From VXYL01 sp965116345 (GTDB lineage: Bacteria > Pseudomonadota > Gammaproteobacteria > Pseudomonadales > Azotimanducaceae), in NCBI GenBank assembly GCA_965116345.1, contig OZ220680.1, positions 2,914,001 to 2,978,000 of the forward strand: a stretch of DNA of 64,000 bases, written 5' to 3'. Made by a program: the position numbers and the translations under genes. The notes under the pieces are model-generated. The model searched no databases and had not been told where the DNA came from. It saw only the letters and a program-made list of their open reading frames with translations. This document shows positions 60,370 through 64,000 of the stretch, one piece after another (the stretch's first letter is position 1; each line of letters starts with the position of its first letter).

Positions 60370-61463
60370 AGCAGGTCGGTGGCGACCACCGACAGCCCGA
60401 ATCCCTCCAGACCCACGAAATCGACCTCGCGGCCGGCGAGAATTCGCAGTTTCGAGATGCCGAGATCGCGCAGAATCTGCGCACCCACGCCGATCTCCAG
60501 CCAGTCCCGGTTGCGGGCGCCGGCGCGACTCACCTCGGTGCCGGTCAGATTGTCCAGCGGCACGCCGGCGAAGCCGCTGCGCAGATAGATGAGGACACCG
60601 CCACCGAGTTCGTCGATGCGTTGCAGGGACGCCTCGAGGAGGCTCTTCTCATGCTTCGTCTGGGAGCCGAACAGATCCTCGATCAGCTTCCCCCGGTGGA
60701 TGCGGACCACCACCTCGTCGACCTGCGTCAGATCGCCGAACACTAGCGCGAGATGTTCCGCATCCTCGAAACGGGTGCGGTAGGCGTAACCACGCGCGGG
60801 CCCGATGGAGGTCGCGACCTCGAACTCCTCGGTGCGAATGACAAGCTCCTCGCGGCGTTGCCGGTAGGCGATCAGGTCGGCAATCGAGATGATCCGGAGG
60901 TCATGTTCGTCGGCGAAGTCCCGCAGTTCCCCGAGGCGCTTGGGATTGCCGTCGTCGTTGACGATCTCGGCGAGTACGCCGACCGGCGGAAGCCCCGCCG
61001 CGTGAGCCAGGTCCACCGCGGCTTCGGTATGGCCAGACCGGACCAGGACACCCCCTTGGCGGGACACCAGCGGCAGGATGTGGCCGGGGCGGGCGAAGTC
61101 GTCGGCCGCCGTGTTGTTGCTCGCCAGGGCCTGGACCGTATTGGCCCGTTCGTCGGCGGAGATCCCCGTCGTCAAGCCGACCTTGTAGTCCACGGTCACC
61201 GTGTAGGCCGTCGCCAGGGGCGCTTCGTTGCGTGCCACCATGGGATCGAGATGCAGGCGCTTGGCCTGTTCCTCGGTGATCGAGGCGCAGAGTATGCCGC
61301 TGGTGTAGCGGACCATGAAGCCGATCTTGTCCGACGACGCCTTGGCCGCCGCCATGATCAGGTCGCCCTCGTTCTCGCGGTCGTCGTCGTCCACGACGAC
61401 CACCAGCTCACCCGCCGCGATGGCAGCGATGGCGTCGTCGACGGTGTCGAATTCGGCGGTCAT
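60366..61463 (-). CDS. ribB: 3,4-dihydroxy-2-butanone 4-phosphate synthase, RibBX type
   Basis: A 365-residue protein. Residues 1-205 are DHBP synthase (RibB), with VVVDDDDRENEGDLIMAA and QGGVLVRSGHTEAAVDLAHA, giving the four-carbon unit of riboflavin. Residues 206-365 have the GTP cyclohydrolase II fold but lack the zinc Cys residues: RIHRGKLIEDLFGSQTKHEK stands where active RibA has HSxCLTGDxFGSxRCDC. Such RibBX hybrids are described as lacking cyclohydrolase activity. No FMN riboswitch was seen upstream. Confidence 0.9.
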   Translation of the reverse strand: MTAEFDTVDDAIAAIAAGELVVVVDDDDRENEGDLIMAAAKASSDKIGFMVRYTSGILCASITEEQAKRLHLDPMVARNEAPLATAYTVTVDYKVGLTTGISADERANTVQALASNNTAADDFARPGHILPLVSRQGGVLVRSGHTEAAVDLAHAAGLPPVGVLAEIVNDDGNPKRLGELRDFADEHDLRIISIADLIAYRQRREELVIRTEEFEVATSIGPARGYAYRTRFEDAEHLALVFGDLTQVDEVVVRIHRGKLIEDLFGSQTKHEKSLLEASLQRIDELGGGVLIYLRSGFAGVPLDNLTGTEVSRAGARNRDWLEIGVGAQILRDLGISKLRILAGREVDFVGLEGFGLSVVATDLL

Positions 61464-61617
61464 GTCGTGATTGCTGCCTCGCCGGTTGGAGCGACGCGAC
61501 GTCCCCGTGTCGGTTCGAAAATTGTAGCAGTCCGCACGTCCCCGATGGGCCGGCGTTTCCACAGCTGGTGTGCGCTACCAGCCCCTTGCATGAACAAGTC
61601 AACCCTACGCCGGCACC

Positions 61618-61872
61618 AAGTGTGACCAGACCGTCGTCCTGACCCGCGCCACGTCGAAGGACGACTACGCGCAGTCGCTGCGCCGGGTCAAGTACCGGGA
61701 CGCCGCAACCGGCAATACGTTCGATTTCCCCACCAGCAACTTCGCGATCACGGCCGCAACCGTCGCCGACCTGTATCGCTGCCGGTGGCAGGTGGAGCTT
61801 TTCTTCAAATGGATCAAACAACAACTGCGTATCAAGTCGTTCTACGGGACGTCCGAGAATGCGGTGAAGACC
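61618..61872 (+). pseudogene. IS4-family transposase remnant
   Basis: A fragment covering the last catalytic part. The YREK signature of IS4 transposases (Y-2-R-3-E-6-K) is complete in YRCRWQVELFFKWIKQQ, followed by RIKSFYGTSENAVKT. The beginning of the gene and the last residues are missing; after 61872 the frame continues in unrelated sequence to a stop at 61995. No terminal repeats of an IS were found. Confidence 0.85.
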
Positions 61873-62097
61873 CTGTTCGAGAGGACTCCGCATTCTTCAG
61901 TGCTCTCGAACGAGGACGACTTGGCAACCGACAAGGATGGTCATAACCAGTTTGAACATGTTCGACTATTTATTGGGACACTAGGGAAAGTCTGATTGAG
62001 ACCTTCCCTGGCGCGGCACAGGGATGTGCCGCCAAATTCAACGACGCAAGGAATTGAATTTTGCGCGCAAAAAATACCGTGCTCTTGTTTTTGCGTT

Positions 62098-62127
62098 TCT
62101 GATCAAGCCAAGGATTGCTTGATCAGA
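62098..62127. terminator. 10-bp hairpin
   Basis: TCTGATCAAG (62098-62107), a 10-nt loop, CTTGATCAGA (62118-62127): a perfect stem without a T-run. It overlaps the stop of the small minus-strand ORF and may be its end. Confidence 0.35.
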
Positions 62128-62212
62128 GATGGACGGGGCGCAGTCGCGCCTTGGCCAAATCTTCCGGTTTCGCGTTCCCGTAGTCGGGCCTGTGGGTTGA
62201 TCGTCGTTTCAT
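62123..62212 (-). CDS. Possible 29-residue protein
   Basis: ATG at 62212 is preceded by AAGGAGGGAGC, a strong Shine-Dalgarno. The product reads MKRRSTHRPDYGNAKPEDLA and ends LRPVHL; the segment PDYGNAKPEDLAKARLRP looks like a real polar protein. I recall similar short Pro/Asp/Leu proteins near transposons but cannot place it. It may be a truncated N-terminus. Confidence 0.35.
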   Translation of the reverse strand: MKRRSTHRPDYGNAKPEDLAKARLRPVHL

Positions 62213-62611
62213 GCTCCCTCCTTACGACGTTGATTCGCGCTCAAAGAGTATCATGTACCCAGCACCCCACGTCCAAAGGAACAAGGTGCAGCACAGCACC
62301 ACGAGCTTCAACAACAGGCCGAGGACATTGGTGTCTTATCGTCAAGATTCTTAACCGCATCAAAAAACGTTTGGCGAGGATAATATTGACTTATCCCAAT
62401 TTCTCCTGCCAAACTTCGGTATGCCCAATACAGCATGAAACCCAATTCATGCCGGGAGTCTAATCAGCGGGCGGGCCGCGCTGTCGAGGTGTTGCCGCCA
62501 TCGACGTGGCGTTCGCGTCGGCACCCACGTGGGGCTTGCCTTCGTCATCCACGTGAAGCCGCTTGCGGACTCTGGTCGCCACCAGCGGCGGCGCGTACAA
62601 TCCGCTGCTCT

Positions 62612-62688
62612 GCGCCCGTAGCTCAACTGGATAGAGTACCAGGCTTCGAACCTGGTGGTTCGGGGTTCGAGTCCCTGCGGGCGCGCCA
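62612..62688 (+). tRNA. tRNA-Arg (anticodon TCG)
   Basis: A 77-nt cloverleaf with encoded CCA. Acceptor GCGCCCG / CGGGCGC with discriminator G; anticodon stem ACCAGG / CCTGGT with loop CTTCGAA, anticodon TCG, reading CGA. T-arm GGGGTTCGAGTCCC. tRNA genes are common phage and island integration sites; the flanking remnants fit that. Confidence 0.95.
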
Positions 62689-62858
62689 TATTCTCAAGAA
62701 GCAGCGCTTCAGTTCCTCACTTCGAGTCGGTCACCCTGCATTCGCACAAATGTGTACTCAAGGCATTGTGTTTGCTGCATATTGTTGTCCATGCACTGTT
62801 CCGTCGGCCTCCTGCACGCTATGCTTCGCCATCGTTGTAGGTTGGTCAGGAGGTAGCG

Positions 62859-63323
62859 TTGGCTGGAAGAACCGTCACCGCGCTAACGAAGGACGATGCC
62901 GAGCCCAAGACCGCCATCAGGTTGACCGGCTGCCGGCCTGTCCGGGTTACCCGCGACGAAATCGCGGACTATGAGGGCCGCTACGAGTACTGGGACGCCG
63001 AGACCGAGATCGCCTGGGAGGTCCGCGAACCCAGCCCGAGGCACGAAGAGCCGTGCAGTCGGTTCGTCGAACTGGTTGCCGACATCGCCAAGATGCGTGG
63101 TAGGCCGATCGCGATGTTCGGCCACGCCGACCTCCAGGAGTGGGACGCTGACGGCGGCCGGCTGCGATCCGCGCAGGCCGACGCCTCCATCTACCTCGAC
63201 CGTCCGAGCTACATTCCGCAAGCCTTCGTGGTCCTGAGCGACACGCCGCAGCCCGACTTCCCTCCCCCCGACGTGGTGTTGGAGGTCGATCTGACCACCG
63301 ATGTCCGCACGAGGAAACGCTAA
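62859..63323 (+). pseudogene. Uma2-family endonuclease, C-terminally truncated
   Basis: 154 residues of a Uma2 (DUF820) protein, a PD-(D/E)XK-type nuclease fold. Start TTG 62859 follows AGGAGG. The conserved part runs to PPDVVLEVDLTTDVRTRKR. Full-length proteins continue with about 30-60 residues (typically L..Y...GI.EYW..D) carrying more of the fold; here a stop follows at once. It may be inactive or recently shortened. Confidence 0.7.
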
Positions 63324-63482
63324 GGGCGGTACTCGATTGCACGGACATGGACGACTTCCTCCTTCGGCTCGGTGCTATGGACTGACCCTACCGCACGGGA
63401 AGGAGCAACCATCCCGCCCGCCTGGATGACGAAGTGCCCACGCGATCCGCGGGCCGGACGCATACATGACCGGACACGAGCA

Positions 63483-63878
63483 ATGCCCATAGCCAGATTC
63501 GACCACGCCGCGTTACCCATTGCCGATGTCGACACCATGCTGCGCTTCTATGGGAGGCTCGGTTGCGACGTCGTGGAGGTCCAGCCGCCGCTGTTCTATT
63601 CCGTGGTATTCGGCGACAACAAGATCAACTTCCATGGTCCACAGGCTTGGCAGTCGGGAACGTTCACGTTGCGGGGACCATCGGCCCGGCCCGGCTGTGG
63701 CGACATCTGCTTCGTCTGGGACGGATCCGCGGACGAACTGGCTGAGACGCTCGCGCGGGTCGACGCGCCGGTGGTGGAAGGACCGGTGCCGAGGGTCGGC
63801 GGCCGGGGCGAAACGGGGATGAGCACCTACATCCGCGATCCCGACGGCAATCTCCTGGAGTTCATCGTCTACCCCTGA
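63483..63878 (+). CDS. VOC-family (glyoxalase-like) protein
   Basis: A 131-residue single-domain VOC protein. It opens MPIARFDHAALPIADVDTML (metal His in FDHAAL), has NKINFHGPQ in the middle, CGDICFVWDG, and ends with YIRDPDGNLLEFIVYP (metal Glu in LLEFIV). The reaction is unknown; it is unrelated in sequence to the 257-residue VOC protein at 55.5 kb. Confidence 0.9.
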   Translation: MPIARFDHAALPIADVDTMLRFYGRLGCDVVEVQPPLFYSVVFGDNKINFHGPQAWQSGTFTLRGPSARPGCGDICFVWDGSADELAETLARVDAPVVEGPVPRVGGRGETGMSTYIRDPDGNLLEFIVYP

Positions 63879-63884
63879 GCACCG

Positions 63885-64000
63885 CTATGCTTCGAGCAAT
63901 GCCCGTGCTTCGGCCGCCACCCGGGTTCCGTCGAAGAACGCCGGATTGGTCTTGCCCCAGAAGTGCACCGGGTTCTCGAACACGAAGCGGCGGAACCCAT
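63885..64000 (-). CDS. Amidohydrolase-family protein, C-terminal end (partial)
   Basis: Only the last 38 codons are in the window, reading GFRRFVFENPVHFWGKTNPA and ending EARALLEA. The FVFENP..FW..TNP block is typical of the end of amidohydrolase 2 (ACMSD-like) proteins. The rest lies beyond the right edge. Confidence 0.7.
   Translation of the reverse strand, partial: GFRRFVFENPVHFWGKTNPAFFDGTRVAAEARALLEA

Larger units (their letters stand above)
61873..62611. other. Low-information stretch, insertion-scarred
   Basis: 739 bp, more AT-rich than the rest of the window. Besides the small minus-strand ORF at 62123-62212 and the hairpin at 62098-62127, I see no gene. The long plus-strand frame here (61996-62463) has no coding character. 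It lies between an IS4 remnant and a tRNA gene, so it is probably a graveyard of insertions. Confidence 0.5.

Noticed and set aside
61464..61617. FMN riboswitch before ribBX
   Set aside because: The conserved AGGATAT and related blocks are not there.
61996..62463. A 155-codon frame after the IS4 remnant
   Set aside because: Cys/Ser-rich random-looking composition, no start signal, no family resemblance.
63320..63538. A 72-codon minus-strand frame ending EEVVHVRAIEYRP that looks like the tail of a cupin
   Set aside because: Possible remnant, but too short and overlapping the VOC gene to support.
1..64000. CRISPR arrays, prophage modules, rRNA operons
   Set aside because: No evenly spaced direct repeats, phage structural genes or rRNA sequence were seen.

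Overview
The window is a GC-rich bacterial chromosome segment with dense short operons, many start/stop overlaps (ATGA, GTGA) and frequent GTG or TTG starts. The organism looks like an uncultured, probably marine or host-associated gammaproteobacterium. The main evidence is gene order: gpmI-envC facing rhodanese-secB is the Escherichia coli gpmM-envC / yibN-grxC-secB neighbourhood with grxC missing. NtrBC, TatABC, Lon, a RibBX-type riboflavin protein and a REP-associated (RAYT) transposase fit the same group. No species is claimed.

Layout. 1-6.3 kb: 2-hydroxyacid dehydrogenase (cut by the window edge), PhyH dioxygenase, DUF72 protein, a 45-residue metallo-beta-lactamase stub, an acyltransferase and a modABC molybdate importer. 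6.4-12.2 kb: a MITE-like element directly in front of a giant alpha-2-macroglobulin gene. 12.2-21.3 kb: housekeeping block (comF, envC, gpmI, rhodanese, secB, ntrBC with a glnAp2-like promoter, tusA-like, PP-loop tRNA thiolation protein, dtd). 21.3-23.4 kb: RAYT transposase with GGTGGGTGTCCC repeats and a 480-bp tandem duplication. 23.4-29.9 kb: tatABC, DNA glycosylase, octaheme cytochrome/TPR lipoprotein, fatty acid desaturase, CDF cation exporter. 29.9-34.4 kb: phosphotransferase, an acyl-CoA ligase broken by one amber codon, and an Amt-TM2 fusion. 34.6-40.0 kb: a signalling cluster of histidine kinase, periplasmic binding protein, response-regulator/PP2C phosphatase, STAS antagonist and anti-sigma kinase. 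40.1-41.3 kb: a MerR/LitR-like regulator with TGTACA-type operator sequences and an orphan short transcript. 41.3-50.4 kb: metabolic genes, CysZ-like protein, dUTPase, RRM protein and Lon. 50.5-56.9 kb: PEGA/FGE-like protein, a second MITE, GST, a pyrimidine-dimer glycosylase/DUF1722 fusion, a beta-barrel candidate and VOC and MBL proteins. 57-61.5 kb: MurA with Asp at the fosfomycin-target Cys, alcohol dehydrogenase, pdxA, ribBX. 61.6-64 kb: an IS4 remnant, tRNA-Arg(TCG), a truncated Uma2 gene, a VOC protein and the end of an amidohydrolase gene.

The most unusual signals are (i) the RAYT gene and its GGTGGGTGTCCC repeat, which also sits in triplicate and in frame inside the octaheme cytochrome gene; (ii) two MITE-like elements that each end on the translation start region of a gene; (iii) the LitR-like operators and a promoter that points at nothing but a 29-codon ORF and a hairpin; and (iv) a complete partner-switching module next to its own binding protein and kinase. 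All functional calls come from reading the sequence and recalled family knowledge; no database search was run.
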